Shown here piece by piece: positions 46,034 to 54,089 of a DNA stretch of 64,000 nucleotides; the stretch's first letter is position 1, and each line of letters opens with the position of its first letter. The DNA comes from Pseudomonas karstica (GTDB lineage: Bacteria > Pseudomonadota > Gammaproteobacteria > Pseudomonadales > Pseudomonadaceae): the NCBI RefSeq assembly GCF_009707515.1, contig NZ_WLYI01000001.1, positions 248,001-312,000 on the forward strand. The letters run 5' to 3'. The notes under the pieces were generated by a model. The model saw only the letters and a program-made list of their open reading frames with translations, was not told the DNA's origin and did not search any database. Position numbers and translations under genes: made by a program.

Positions 46034-47821
46034 TCACAACGGCAGTGCCATATAAAACTGCGTTCCTTGCCCGGGGCGCGAATAAACACCCATGCGTCCG
46101 CCGTGCAATTGCACGATTTCCTTGCACAGCGCCAACCCCAGGCCGGCACCTCCTTTCTTGCGGCCCACCTGGACGAAGGGTTCGAAGATCCGTCCCTGCT
46201 GGCCGTAGGCAATGCCTTCGCCATTGTCCTCGACGCTGACGATTACCCGTTCGCCGTGACGACGCGCCTGCAGATGGATTTGCCCACCTTCGGCGGTATG
46301 GCGCAGGGCATTGCCCAGCAAGTTGTCGAGGACACGTTCCAGCTGTGCCTGATCGGCATGGAGCCTCGGCAATTGAGATTGCTCTTCCACCAGCAGTTCG
46401 ATGTGTTGCGCGTTTGCTTGTTCCGCGAAGCGGGCGCGGGCATGCTCAAGCAGATCAGTGATATCACAAGGCGCCAGGGTGAGTTTCTGCAAACCGTTCT
46501 GGTAGCGCGAGAAGTTGAGCAAGTCATTGATCAGTTGCATCAGGCGCTGCATTTCTTCATTGACCGTGCTCAACAGGTCGGCTTCGCGAGACTCGGGAGC
46601 AAACTTCGCTCGCTCCTGGAACAGGCCGAACGCCATGTGCATGCCGGTGACCGGCGTACGCAGCTCATGGGAGGCGCGCAATACAAACTCACTGCGCACT
46701 CGCTCGAAGGCGCGTTGTTCGGTGACGTCGTGCAACACCATCACCGCCCCCAAAATATGCCCTTGGGTATGGATGACTGGCGTCAGGCTGTAGGTCAGCA
46801 GGCGCAGCTCGCCCTCAACTTCTACCTCCAGATCTTCGGGCGCCCGCTCCAGGTTGCCACCGCGCAACACCAGGTGCAGTTGCTCATCCAGCTCCGGGCG
46901 CTCAAGTGCTTCGCCCAGGCCTTGCCCCAGGCGATGCCCCTCCCAGCCCAATTGGCGCTGCGCTACCGGGTTCAAGTGTTCCAGGCGGCCTTGGCGGTCG
47001 ATCATCAGCAAACCATCGTCGATGCTGTCGAGCACCGCCTGCAGGCGCTGCTGACCTGCGAGCAGTTCATCGACATTGGTCGCCTGATGCTGACGCAAGG
47101 CTTCTGCCATGATGCCGAAGCGTCGGGTCAACAGGTTCATTTCCGCAGCCGAGGAGATCGGCAGCGTCACTTCGAAGTTACCCTGGCCGATCTTGTCGGC
47201 GGCCTTGGCCAGTGCCTCGATTGGCGCACCAAAGCGGCGTGCGATGCCGTGGGCGGTGATGAAGCCGATGATCAGTACCGAAAGGCCGACCAATCCCAGC
47301 AGGCCGGCAACCAGCAAGGCACGCTCCCGTGACTTGTGCTCGGTGTCGTTGATGTTTTCCAGGGCATTTCGGTGTTCGGCAAGGAGACCGTTGCGCAGCA
47401 CGTTGAAGGTGTTGGTGAGCTTATCGTTGTTGCCCGGCGCTGGAGAAATTTGAGGGGGCTCGTTGAAGGCTTGCAGGAAGTTCAGGTAATCGGCTCGCGC
47501 CTGGCTGAACCCGCTGCTCTTGCCATCCTCCTGTTCGTGGGTGATTCCTTGGTCCAGCAGGTCCAAAAACTGCTGTTTTGAAGCCTGCAACACGGCCTGG
47601 TCCGGGTGTTCGTTCAGCATCGTGATCAATTGGTTACCCAGGGACTGGCGCAGTTTGAGCCCCAGGTCCAGGGTGATGAAATTGCTGTGAATCAGCGACT
47701 CCTGGGCCTTGGCCATTTGCATGACGCTCACCAGGCCCAGCAGTAATCCCAGCAGGGCAACGGTGATCAGCGCTGAAATACTCAAAAAAAGCCGAGTACG
47801 CAGTTTCATCGCAATTTTCAT
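46034..47821 (-). CDS. kinB: Sensor histidine kinase KinB
   Basis: Start set at ATG 47819-47821 (MKIAMKLRTRLFLS), giving 595 residues; ATG 47809 is an alternative. Two membrane helices flank a periplasmic four-helix sensor, then HAMP (GIARRFGAPIEALAKAADKIG), a PAS domain (LDSIDDGLLMIDRQG), HisKA with ASHELRTPVTGM, and HATPase_c (NLLGNALRHTAEGG, GGAGLGLALCKEIV). KinB controls AlgB phosphorylation and alginate/virulence genes in P. aeruginosa. It lies 10 bases after algB. Confidence 0.95.
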   Translation of the reverse strand: MKIAMKLRTRLFLSISALITVALLGLLLGLVSVMQMAKAQESLIHSNFITLDLGLKLRQSLGNQLITMLNEHPDQAVLQASKQQFLDLLDQGITHEQEDGKSSGFSQARADYLNFLQAFNEPPQISPAPGNNDKLTNTFNVLRNGLLAEHRNALENINDTEHKSRERALLVAGLLGLVGLSVLIIGFITAHGIARRFGAPIEALAKAADKIGQGNFEVTLPISSAAEMNLLTRRFGIMAEALRQHQATNVDELLAGQQRLQAVLDSIDDGLLMIDRQGRLEHLNPVAQRQLGWEGHRLGQGLGEALERPELDEQLHLVLRGGNLERAPEDLEVEVEGELRLLTYSLTPVIHTQGHILGAVMVLHDVTEQRAFERVRSEFVLRASHELRTPVTGMHMAFGLFQERAKFAPESREADLLSTVNEEMQRLMQLINDLLNFSRYQNGLQKLTLAPCDITDLLEHARARFAEQANAQHIELLVEEQSQLPRLHADQAQLERVLDNLLGNALRHTAEGGQIHLQARRHGERVIVSVEDNGEGIAYGQQGRIFEPFVQVGRKKGGAGLGLALCKEIVQLHGGRMGVYSRPGQGTQFYMALPL

Positions 47822-47831
47822 AGGGCGCAGC

Positions 47832-49178
47832 TCACAGATTGTACTGCTTGCGTTTGCGGTACAGCGTCGACGCGTCAATGCCGAGGGTTCTGGCCGCCTG
47901 ATCAAGGGTGTCGCTGGTGGCCAGCACCGCACCGATATGGGCTTTTTCCAGCTCATCCAGACTCAATAACGCACCGATGCGCGGGGCGTTGTTGGTCGGT
48001 TGCTCGGCCATTCCGAGGTGGCTGATCTCGACCTTCTCTTGTGGGCAGATGATGCTGGCCCGTTCGACTACGTTACGCAGTTCGCGGATATTGCCTGGCC
48101 AGCGGTAGTTGAGCAGCGCTTCCCGGGCCTCATCGCTGAAGCCCCGGGCAGGTCGTGCGTATTCCTTGACGAAGCGCGCCAGGAAACGGTCGGCGAGGGT
48201 GAGGATGTCTTCGCTGCGCTCGCGCAGAGGCGGCAGGTGCAAAGTGATGACGTTCAGGCGATACAGCAAGTCTTCGCGAAAGCGTCCATCACGGACCATG
48301 TCTTCCAGGTTCAGGTTGGTGGCTGCCAGGATCCGCACATCAGCGCGGCGAGTGACCGGGTCGCCCACGCGTTCGTATTCCTTGTCCTGGATGAAACGCA
48401 GTAACTTGGGTTGTAACGTGAGGGGGAAATCGCCGATCTCATCGAGAAACAGCGTGCCACCATCGGCCTGATTGACTCGCCCCAAGGTGCTTTCGCTGGC
48501 GCCGGTGAAGGCGCCGCGGCTGTGGCCGAAGAGCTCGCTTTCCATCAGCTCCGCCGTCAACGAAGGGCAGTTGATGGTGATGCAGGATTTCTTTGCGCGT
48601 TTGCTCCAGCCATGAATTGCCCGGGCCAGCTCACCTTTGCCGGTGCCGGACTCACCCAAGATCAGGATATTGGCATCAGTGCTGGCCACTTGGCGCGCGG
48701 TTTCCAGCACTGTCATCATCGCCGGGCTGTGGGAGTCGAGGCCATCCTTGGGTTGGCGCACTTCGCCTTCCAGTGCTTCCAGGCGGGCCGAGAGCTGACG
48801 CACTTCCAGTTGTTTGGCGGTGGCCAGGCGCAGTTGGTCGGGGCTGCACGGCTTAACCAGATAATCCGCAGCCCCGGCTTGAATGGCGTCTACGGCGGTG
48901 TCGACGGCCGAATGGGCAGTGACAATCACCACGCGCATCCAAGGCGCCTGGATGCGCATTTGCGCCAGCACATCCAGACCGTTGTCTTCCCCCAGGCGCA
49001 GGTCCAGGAAGCACAAATCGAACACTTGGCGTTGCAGCAGGGCATCGGCTTGGGCGGCGCTGCTGGCAGTGGCTACGGTGTAGCCTTCATCTTCCAGGCA
49101 GTAGCGGAAGGTGCGAAGGATCGCGGATTCGTCATCCACTAAAAGAATGCGGCCTTGAAGTTCCTTGGCTGATTCCAT
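47832..49178 (-). CDS. algB: NtrC-family response regulator AlgB
   Basis: Start chosen at ATG 49176-49178, ten bases after AAAGGAG; an upstream GTG abuts the Shine-Dalgarno. The 448-residue protein has a receiver domain with phospho-acceptor D59 (CFLDLRLGED), a sigma-54 AAA+ domain (Walker A GESGTGKG, sigma contact loop GAFTGA), and a Fis-type helix-turn-helix (LDQAARTLGIDASTLYRKRKQY). AlgB activates alginate genes in P. aeruginosa. The intact GAFTGA loop allows sigma-54 activation, and a sigma-54 promoter lies divergently upstream. Confidence 0.96.
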   Translation of the reverse strand: MESAKELQGRILLVDDESAILRTFRYCLEDEGYTVATASSAAQADALLQRQVFDLCFLDLRLGEDNGLDVLAQMRIQAPWMRVVIVTAHSAVDTAVDAIQAGAADYLVKPCSPDQLRLATAKQLEVRQLSARLEALEGEVRQPKDGLDSHSPAMMTVLETARQVASTDANILILGESGTGKGELARAIHGWSKRAKKSCITINCPSLTAELMESELFGHSRGAFTGASESTLGRVNQADGGTLFLDEIGDFPLTLQPKLLRFIQDKEYERVGDPVTRRADVRILAATNLNLEDMVRDGRFREDLLYRLNVITLHLPPLRERSEDILTLADRFLARFVKEYARPARGFSDEAREALLNYRWPGNIRELRNVVERASIICPQEKVEISHLGMAEQPTNNAPRIGALLSLDELEKAHIGAVLATSDTLDQAARTLGIDASTLYRKRKQYNL

Positions 49179-49457
49179 CTGTCCCACGCTCCTTTAAAAA
49201 TGAATGATCTTGTTTAGTCCCGCAATAATCGGGCAAGTTGCATGGTTTATTCTGATTGATTAAATGCCCTGCTGTGCAGCTATCTGCGACAGACCCTCAA
49301 ACAGGGGCTGATTAGCCTGTTCAAGCAACCTGTGCCACTTCGGCATCCCGACTTTCATTTGCGCTCCCTTGATCCGACCAGTGACCATCGTGCATTTCGC
49401 ACGGTGTGGACAGCACTATCGTGCAGGATGCTCGCGAGAAGAAAATCGTATTAATAA

Positions 49458-49470
49458 TAACCAATTGATT
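49458..49470 (-). promoter_or_regulatory. Predicted IHF binding site
   Basis: On the minus strand AATCAATTGGTTA matches the IHF consensus WATCAANNNNTTR at every defined position. It is centred about 35 bases upstream of the -24 element, the usual place for IHF to bend DNA between an enhancer and a sigma-54 promoter. Confidence 0.65.
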
Positions 49471-49493
49471 TAATTGAAATTTATTTCAATTAA
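49470..49493. promoter_or_regulatory. 24-bp perfect palindrome adjacent to the sigma-54 promoter
   Basis: TTAATTGAAAT-TT-ATTTCAATTAA has 11-bp arms with no mismatch and ends 5 bases before the -24 element. Such a close site could hold a regulator that blocks or modulates promoter access. AT-richness means chance symmetry cannot be excluded. Confidence 0.5.
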
Positions 49494-49497
49494 AAAC

Positions 49498-49513
49498 TGG
49501 CATGCGGGCTGCA
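49498..49513 (+). promoter_or_regulatory. Predicted sigma-54 (RpoN) -24/-12 promoter
   Basis: TGGCATGCGGGCTGCA fits TGGCAC-N5-TTGCA with the invariant GG (49499-49500) and GC (49511-49512) exactly ten bases apart. Transcription would begin near 49524, about 70 bases before the first gene of the operon at 49594. Confidence 0.75.
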
Positions 49514-49593
49514 ATGCTTCTCCTATAAGCGTCGTCAGGCACTTAAACAGCCGACGGCCCTAACCCAATAATCAGAATGCGGAGAGAATCAGG

Positions 49594-49878
49594 ATGACTC
49601 GCCAACGCTTCAGCCTATTGCATGTATCGCCGCTGCGTTTGCAGCAAGGCCTGTTTGCCAGCTTGGTATTAATGGTGACCTTGATCGGTGGTCAGCAGTT
49701 GCAGCATTGGAAGCAGAGCCAGCAGCCTGCTCCGCAGTTCGAGCGTGCGATGACGACGCAGACCCATTTCCGTTCTGTTGGCAGCGCAGCCGCCGACGTG
49801 ACAGCCCCGCAATTGATGGCGGTTGATCAAGGCTCGGCCTTGGATGACCTGCCTTATCAGGAGCGTTGGGTATTTTAG
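49594..49878 (+). CDS. Small membrane-anchored protein of unknown function
   Basis: This 94-residue protein has a basic N-terminus, one hydrophobic segment (LFASLVLMVTLIGG, residues 20-33) and a polar C-terminal tail rich in Gln, Ala and Asp that probably faces the periplasm. I recognise no family. A GGAGAG Shine-Dalgarno lies upstream, and it is the first gene after the predicted sigma-54 promoter. It is followed after 79 bases by the DUF1328 and Ivy-family genes in the same direction. Coding status is supported by context and start signal only. Confidence 0.65.
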   Translation: MTRQRFSLLHVSPLRLQQGLFASLVLMVTLIGGQQLQHWKQSQQPAPQFERAMTTQTHFRSVGSAAADVTAPQLMAVDQGSALDDLPYQERWVF

Positions 49879-49957
49879 GCATGAAGCGGCTGCTCTAGTT
49901 GGGCGCCTGCAGGGTTGTAGCGCTGTTACCTCTTAAAGAAGCGAAAGGAGAATCACC

Positions 49958-50122
49958 ATGTTGAGTTGGGCAATCACATTTCTGATCATCGCCATTGTGG
50001 CTGCAGTCCTGGGCTTCGGTGGTATCGCGGGCACCGCCACGGGTATTGCCAAGATTCTGTTTGTGGTCTTCCTGGTGATGTTCATCGCTTCCTTCTTCTT
50101 TAGTCGTCGTGGCCGAGGCTGA
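49958..50122 (+). CDS. DUF1328 (YtjA-family) small membrane protein
   Basis: This 54-residue protein reads [19 protein letters not shown] followed by [16 protein letters not shown], a second hydrophobic stretch [13 protein letters not shown] and a basic end SRRGRG. This is the two-helix DUF1328/YtjA pattern, often stress-induced. AAAGGAG lies 7 bases before the ATG. The stop is two bases before the Ivy-family start, so the two are cotranscribed. Confidence 0.92.
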   Translation: MLSWAITFLIIAIVAAVLGFGGIAGTATGIAKILFVVFLVMFIASFFFSRRGRG

Positions 50123-50124
50123 AT

Positions 50125-50592
50125 ATGTTCAATTCGTCTCTTAAAGCTGTAGCTGCCGTCCTGTTGTTGGGCGGCAGCGGCTTGGCCATGGCTACCAATG
50201 ATGGCCAGTCCAGGGTCAACGAGCTGCTGAGCGCGGACCCGCAATACCGCGAAACCTGGCAGGGTGTGGTCAAGGAGGAAGAGCGTCTGCCTGAGTGGGT
50301 GATGAACCTTTCCGGTTCTGCCGAGCAAATGAATGCGGTGACGGAAGACGGCGATCAATACTTGGTCGGACCGCTCTGTGAAACCGAACAGACCTGTCTG
50401 AGCAAACGCCTGATTGTGGCTGTCAGCTTCGACAAGAAGCACGCCTACGGGATGCTGGTGGAAGTGCCGGCCGGCTTGCCGGCGGACAAGTCCCCGACAC
50501 GGCACGCCGAATACCGTTTCCTTGGTAAGCCAAACGAAGGCATGCAGGGGCTGCTTAAAGAGCAGCTGAAGAGAGATCCCAATTGGTATTAG
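50125..50592 (+). CDS. Ivy-family (inhibitor of vertebrate lysozyme-like) periplasmic protein
   Basis: The 155-residue product has a signal peptide (MFNSSLKAVAAVLLLGGSGLA, cut before MATNDGQ) and the Ivy fold core (ELLSADPQYRETWQGVV, YLVGPLCETEQTCLSKRLIVAVS, HAYGMLVEVPA, split here). The loop between the two cysteines reads CETEQTC instead of the CKPHDC that enters the lysozyme active site in E. coli Ivy. It therefore resembles the divergent P. aeruginosa paralogue PA5481 (Ivyp2), reported not to inhibit lysozyme. A terminator follows. Confidence 0.88.
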   Translation: MFNSSLKAVAAVLLLGGSGLAMATNDGQSRVNELLSADPQYRETWQGVVKEEERLPEWVMNLSGSAEQMNAVTEDGDQYLVGPLCETEQTCLSKRLIVAVSFDKKHAYGMLVEVPAGLPADKSPTRHAEYRFLGKPNEGMQGLLKEQLKRDPNWY

Positions 50593-50619
50593 GCTCCGTC
50601 TGAGGGAGCTGACCTACAT

Positions 50620-50647
50620 AGAAAGGAGCCCCCCGCTCCTTTCTGTT
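50620..50647 (+). terminator. Intrinsic terminator after the Ivy-family gene
   Basis: AGAAAGGAGC, a C-rich five-base loop, GCTCCTTTCT, then GTTTGT. Perfect 10-bp stem, modest T tract. Confidence 0.82.
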
Positions 50648-51304
50648 TGTACCACTCTATAACGGTGGTGCATGACCAGGGGGCCGGGTTGTTCTGATCC
50701 AACGGGATCGGCGTGACCTACGGGTGCAGGGAGTGCCTGCGCGAGGGCCGGGTCAGGAGGAAAGCTGTGCCGCAGGTTCTCAGGCCGGATGGCTTGTTGA
50801 ACTTGCGACAGGCTTGCAGCGCTCATGCAGTTCTTCTCTTATGCAGCTCATAGTTGCAAATTTCCTTTTCGCTTCACTTCAACCAATTCTTAGTGTTTCC
50901 GCGCGACCATCTATCGAGAAAGTTTGGCCTTCGTCAGACCAACTTTTTGAGGGTATGCGTAGGAATTTTAAAGGTTTTTATTCCTTGCTATAAAATCCAT
51001 AAAATCTCTGCGCGAGCCTGAAATTACCGGTTCACGGCAGATATGCCGGCCGAAATGGCTTATTCGAACTGACCGATCAGACAGAAATTTCTAAAAAAAC
51101 TCATGCCGATTCGGCATAGGGTAGGCGTTTACGGCATTAGACGCCGCCCCTTTGCATCGGAATAGTTGCGCCTTTTTTCCCTGCCAGTGAACCGTTCCGG
51201 TGGCTGGTAGTGACCTTCTACGGGGGCCGATGCACACACTTTTTCGCTCTCGAGCGTTCCAGCTGGCGCATCTGCCTGAGTCCACTTGAAGTAAGGGTAA
51301 TGAC
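50648..51304. other. Long intergenic region before gltP
   Basis: About 650 bases with no frame I can support. The composition shifts to AT-rich from about 50850. It contains a weak bulged hairpin with T tract (50919-50948), a TATAAAAT at about 50990, a 15-bp palindrome at 51103, and presumably the gltP promoter. A small RNA or long leader is possible. Confidence 0.6.
51103..51117. promoter_or_regulatory. Operator-like palindrome upstream of gltP
   Basis: ATGCCGA-T-TCGGCAT, perfect seven-base arms around a single base, 188 bases before the gltP start. It has the shape of a dimeric regulator site; no T tract follows, so it is not a terminator. The binding protein is unknown. Confidence 0.4.
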
Positions 51305-52636
51305 ATGAAGAAGGCAAAGCTAAGCCTCGCCTGGCAGATCCTCATCGGTTTGGTATTGGGGATTGCAATCGGTGCGCTGCTCAACCATTTCAGCGCCGAA
51401 AAAGCCTGGTGGATCAGCAACGTGCTGCAACCAGCTGGCGATATCTTTATCCGCCTGATCAAGATGATCGTGATCCCGATCGTGATTTCGTCGCTGATTG
51501 TCGGAATCGCCGGTGTAGGTGATGCGAAAAAGCTCGGTCGGATCGGTGTGAAAACTATCCTTTACTTCGAAATCGTCACCACCATTGCCATTGTGGTCGG
51601 TCTGTTGCTGGCGAACGTGTTCCATCCCGGTGCCGGCATCGACATGAGTACCTTGGGTACCGTCGATATCTCCAAGTACCAGGCGACCGCCGCCGAAGTT
51701 CAGCATGAACATGCATTCATCCAGACCATCCTCAACCTGATCCCGTCGAATATCTTCGCCGCTGTGGCTCGCGGTGACATGCTGCCGATCATCTTCTTCT
51801 CCGTGCTGTTCGGCCTGGGCTTGTCGAGCCTCAAGCCGGAGTTGCGCGAGCCGCTGGTGAACATGTTCCAGGGCGTGTCCGAGAGCATGTTCAAAGTCAC
51901 CCACATGATCATGAAGTACGCGCCCATTGGTGTATTTGCGCTGATCGCGGTGACGGTGGCCAACTTCGGCTTTGCCTCCTTGCTGCCGCTGGCCAAGCTG
52001 GTGATCCTGGTTTACGTCGCGATTCTGTTCTTCGCGTTTGTGATCCTGGGCCTGATCGCTCGCCTGTTTGGCTTTTCGGTGATCAAGCTGATGCGCATCT
52101 TCAAGGACGAGTTGGTGCTGGCCTACTCTACCGCCAGCTCCGAAACCGTGTTGCCGCGGGTGATCGAGAAGATGGAAGCCTATGGCGCGCCGAAAGCTAT
52201 CTGCAGCTTCGTGGTGCCTACCGGCTATTCGTTCAACCTCGACGGTTCGACCCTGTACCAGAGCATCGCCGCGATCTTTATCGCCCAGCTGTATGGCATC
52301 GACTTGTCGATTGGCCAGCAACTGATGCTGGTGCTGACCCTGATGGTCACCTCCAAAGGCATCGCCGGCGTGCCAGGCGTGTCGTTCGTGGTGCTGCTGG
52401 CCACCTTGGGCAGCGTGGGCATTCCGTTGGAAGGCCTGGCGTTCATCGCCGGGGTCGACCGTGTCATGGACATGGCCCGTACCGCACTCAACGTGATTGG
52501 CAACGCCCTGGCGGTGCTGGTTATCTCGCGCTGGGAAGGCATGTACGACGATGCCAAGGGCGAACGCTACTGGAACTCCCTGCCGCACTGGCGCAGCAAG
52601 CAAGCGCTGCCGGTTGGCGAAGCCTCTCGCGGCTGA
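51305..52636 (+). CDS. gltP: Glutamate/aspartate:proton symporter
   Basis: The 443-residue member of the dicarboxylate/amino acid:cation symporter family has eight membrane helices and two re-entrant loops. Diagnostic motifs are the serine-rich loop AYSTASSETVLPRVIEKME and the SFNLDGSTLYQSIAAIFIAQ region, followed by GIAGVPGVSFVVLLATL. It imports acidic amino acids. The PA5479 gltP homologue sits at this locus in P. aeruginosa. Confidence 0.94.
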   Translation: MKKAKLSLAWQILIGLVLGIAIGALLNHFSAEKAWWISNVLQPAGDIFIRLIKMIVIPIVISSLIVGIAGVGDAKKLGRIGVKTILYFEIVTTIAIVVGLLLANVFHPGAGIDMSTLGTVDISKYQATAAEVQHEHAFIQTILNLIPSNIFAAVARGDMLPIIFFSVLFGLGLSSLKPELREPLVNMFQGVSESMFKVTHMIMKYAPIGVFALIAVTVANFGFASLLPLAKLVILVYVAILFFAFVILGLIARLFGFSVIKLMRIFKDELVLAYSTASSETVLPRVIEKMEAYGAPKAICSFVVPTGYSFNLDGSTLYQSIAAIFIAQLYGIDLSIGQQLMLVLTLMVTSKGIAGVPGVSFVVLLATLGSVGIPLEGLAFIAGVDRVMDMARTALNVIGNALAVLVISRWEGMYDDAKGERYWNSLPHWRSKQALPVGEASRG

Positions 52637-52664
52637 TGGCACCTGTTTAGGCTCGGTCCTACGC

Positions 52665-52687
52665 AAACCCCGGGAAATCCGGGGTTT
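52665..52687 (+). terminator. Intrinsic terminator after gltP
   Basis: AAACCCCGG, loop GAAAT, CCGGGGTTT, then GTCGTTT. Nine-bp perfect stem 28 bases after the stop. Confidence 0.8.
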
Positions 52688-52741
52688 GTCGTTTCTGTCA
52701 GCCCCGCTATCATTCGCCCCATCTTTCGGGGGATTTAACTG

Positions 52742-53971
52742 ATGCTCAATGGCCTGTGGCTTGGCTTCTTTGTCGTGGCAATGGTGTCGGCACTGGCGCA
52801 ATGGCTGGTTGGTGGTAACGCCGGGGTCTTTGCGGCAATGGTGGAAAGCATTTTCGCCATGGCCAAGCTGTCGGTAGAAGTGATGGTGCTGCTGTTCGGC
52901 ACCCTGACCTTGTGGCTGGGTTTTCTGCGCATTGCCGAGAAAGCCGGAATTGTCGACTGGCTGGCCAAGGCCTTGGGCCCGTTGTTTCGCCGCCTGATGC
53001 CAGAGGTGCCTGCTGGCCATCCGGCCATTGGCCTGATCACCCTCAATTTCGCCGCCAACGGCCTGGGCTTGGACAATGCCGCTACGCCTATCGGCTTGAA
53101 AGCCATGAGGGCGCTGCAAGAGCTCAACCCCATCCCCAACACCGCCAGTAATGCGCAAATCCTGTTCCTGGTGCTCAACGCGTCCTCCCTGACTCTGCTG
53201 CCGGTGACCATCTTTATGTACCGCGCCCAGCAAGGTGCGCCTGACCCGACGCTGGTATTCCTGCCGATTTTGCTGGCTACCAGCGCCTCGACCCTGGTGG
53301 GCCTGTTGTCGGTGGCTATCATGCAGCGTCTGCGCTTGTGGGATCCGGTGGTGTTGGCCTACCTGATTCCGGGCGCGTTGGTGCTGGGCGGTTTCATGGC
53401 GTTGCTGGCGACGCTATCCGCCACAGCCCTGGCCGGCCTGTCATCAATCCTCGGCAACCTGACATTGTTCGGGCTGATCATGTTGTTCCTGGTGATCGGC
53501 GCGCTGCGCAAGGTGAAGGTGTACGAGGCGTTTGTCGAAGGTGCCAAAGAAGGTTTTGACGTCGCCAAGAACCTGCTGCCTTACCTGGTGGCGATGCTCT
53601 GTGCGGTGGGGGTGTTGCGGGCTTCCGGGGCGCTGGAGTTCGGCTTGGAAGGAATTCGCCATCTGGTGGCCTGGACCGGCATGGATACGCGCTTCGTCGA
53701 TGCCTTGCCGACGGCCATGGTCAAGCCGTTCTCCGGCAGTGCGGCGCGGGCAATGCTGATTGAGACGATGCAAACCCAGGGAGTGGACAGTTTCCCGGCG
53801 TTGGTGGCGGCAACGATTCAGGGCAGTACCGAGACCACCTTTTATGTGCTGGCGGTGTATTTCGGTTCGGTAGGGATCCAGCGGGCGCGGCATGCCGTTG
53901 GCTGTGCATTGTTGGCGGAGTTTGCCGGTGTCGTTGCTGCAATCGCGGTGTGTTACTGGTTCTTCGGTTAA
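52742..53971 (+). CDS. Nucleoside recognition (Gate) domain membrane protein, SpmA-SpmB fusion type
   Basis: The 409-residue membrane protein contains two Gate domains in tandem. The N-terminal half resembles Bacillus spore maturation protein A (FGTLTLWLGFLRIAEKAGIVDWLAK, split; LITLNFAANGLGLDNAATPIG), the C-terminal half SpmB (VDALPTAMVKPFSGSAARAML, split; ATIQGSTETTFYVLAVYFG). In non-sporulating bacteria the role is unknown; nucleoside or small-molecule transport has been suggested. Monocistronic, ended by a REPIN. Confidence 0.9.
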   Translation: MLNGLWLGFFVVAMVSALAQWLVGGNAGVFAAMVESIFAMAKLSVEVMVLLFGTLTLWLGFLRIAEKAGIVDWLAKALGPLFRRLMPEVPAGHPAIGLITLNFAANGLGLDNAATPIGLKAMRALQELNPIPNTASNAQILFLVLNASSLTLLPVTIFMYRAQQGAPDPTLVFLPILLATSASTLVGLLSVAIMQRLRLWDPVVLAYLIPGALVLGGFMALLATLSATALAGLSSILGNLTLFGLIMLFLVIGALRKVKVYEAFVEGAKEGFDVAKNLLPYLVAMLCAVGVLRASGALEFGLEGIRHLVAWTGMDTRFVDALPTAMVKPFSGSAARAMLIETMQTQGVDSFPALVAATIQGSTETTFYVLAVYFGSVGIQRARHAVGCALLAEFAGVVAAIAVCYWFFG

Positions 53972-53989
53972 GGTCCCGATCGATGTCCC

Positions 53990-54089
53990 TGTAGGAGCGA
54001 GCTTGCTCGCGAAAATCGTTAACGATAACGCGGGGAACCTGACACCCCGCGGCGCTCTCAGGCTTTTCGCGAGCACGCTCGCTCCTACA
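53990..54089. repeat. REPIN overlapping the 3' end of the DUF5924 gene
   Basis: TGTAGGAGCGAGCTTGCTCGCGAA at the left, inverse TTTTCGCGAGCACGCTCGCTCCTACA at the right, with an inner ATCGTTAACGATAACGCG and ACACCCCGCGGCGCTCTCAGG. Its right end contains the CTA that is the TAG stop of the leftward DUF5924 gene at 54085-54087. Confidence 0.95.

Larger units (their letters stand above)
49179..49593. other. Divergent control region between algB and the Ivy-family operon
   Basis: No coding frame is credible in these 415 bases. It contains, reading right from algB, an inverted repeat CGTGC-N5-GCACG (49389-49403), an AT-rich segment with an IHF-type site, a 24-bp palindrome, and a sigma-54 promoter. 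I see no obvious sigma-70 promoter for algB itself. Confidence 0.75.

Noticed and set aside
50614-50826. 70-codon minus-strand frame after the Ivy-family gene
   Set aside because: It overlaps the terminator hairpin, lacks a Shine-Dalgarno and has no recognisable features.
51320-53233. 637-codon antisense frame over gltP and the Gate-domain gene
   Set aside because: Very rich in His, Gln and Asp, as expected from reading hydrophobic membrane-protein codons backwards.
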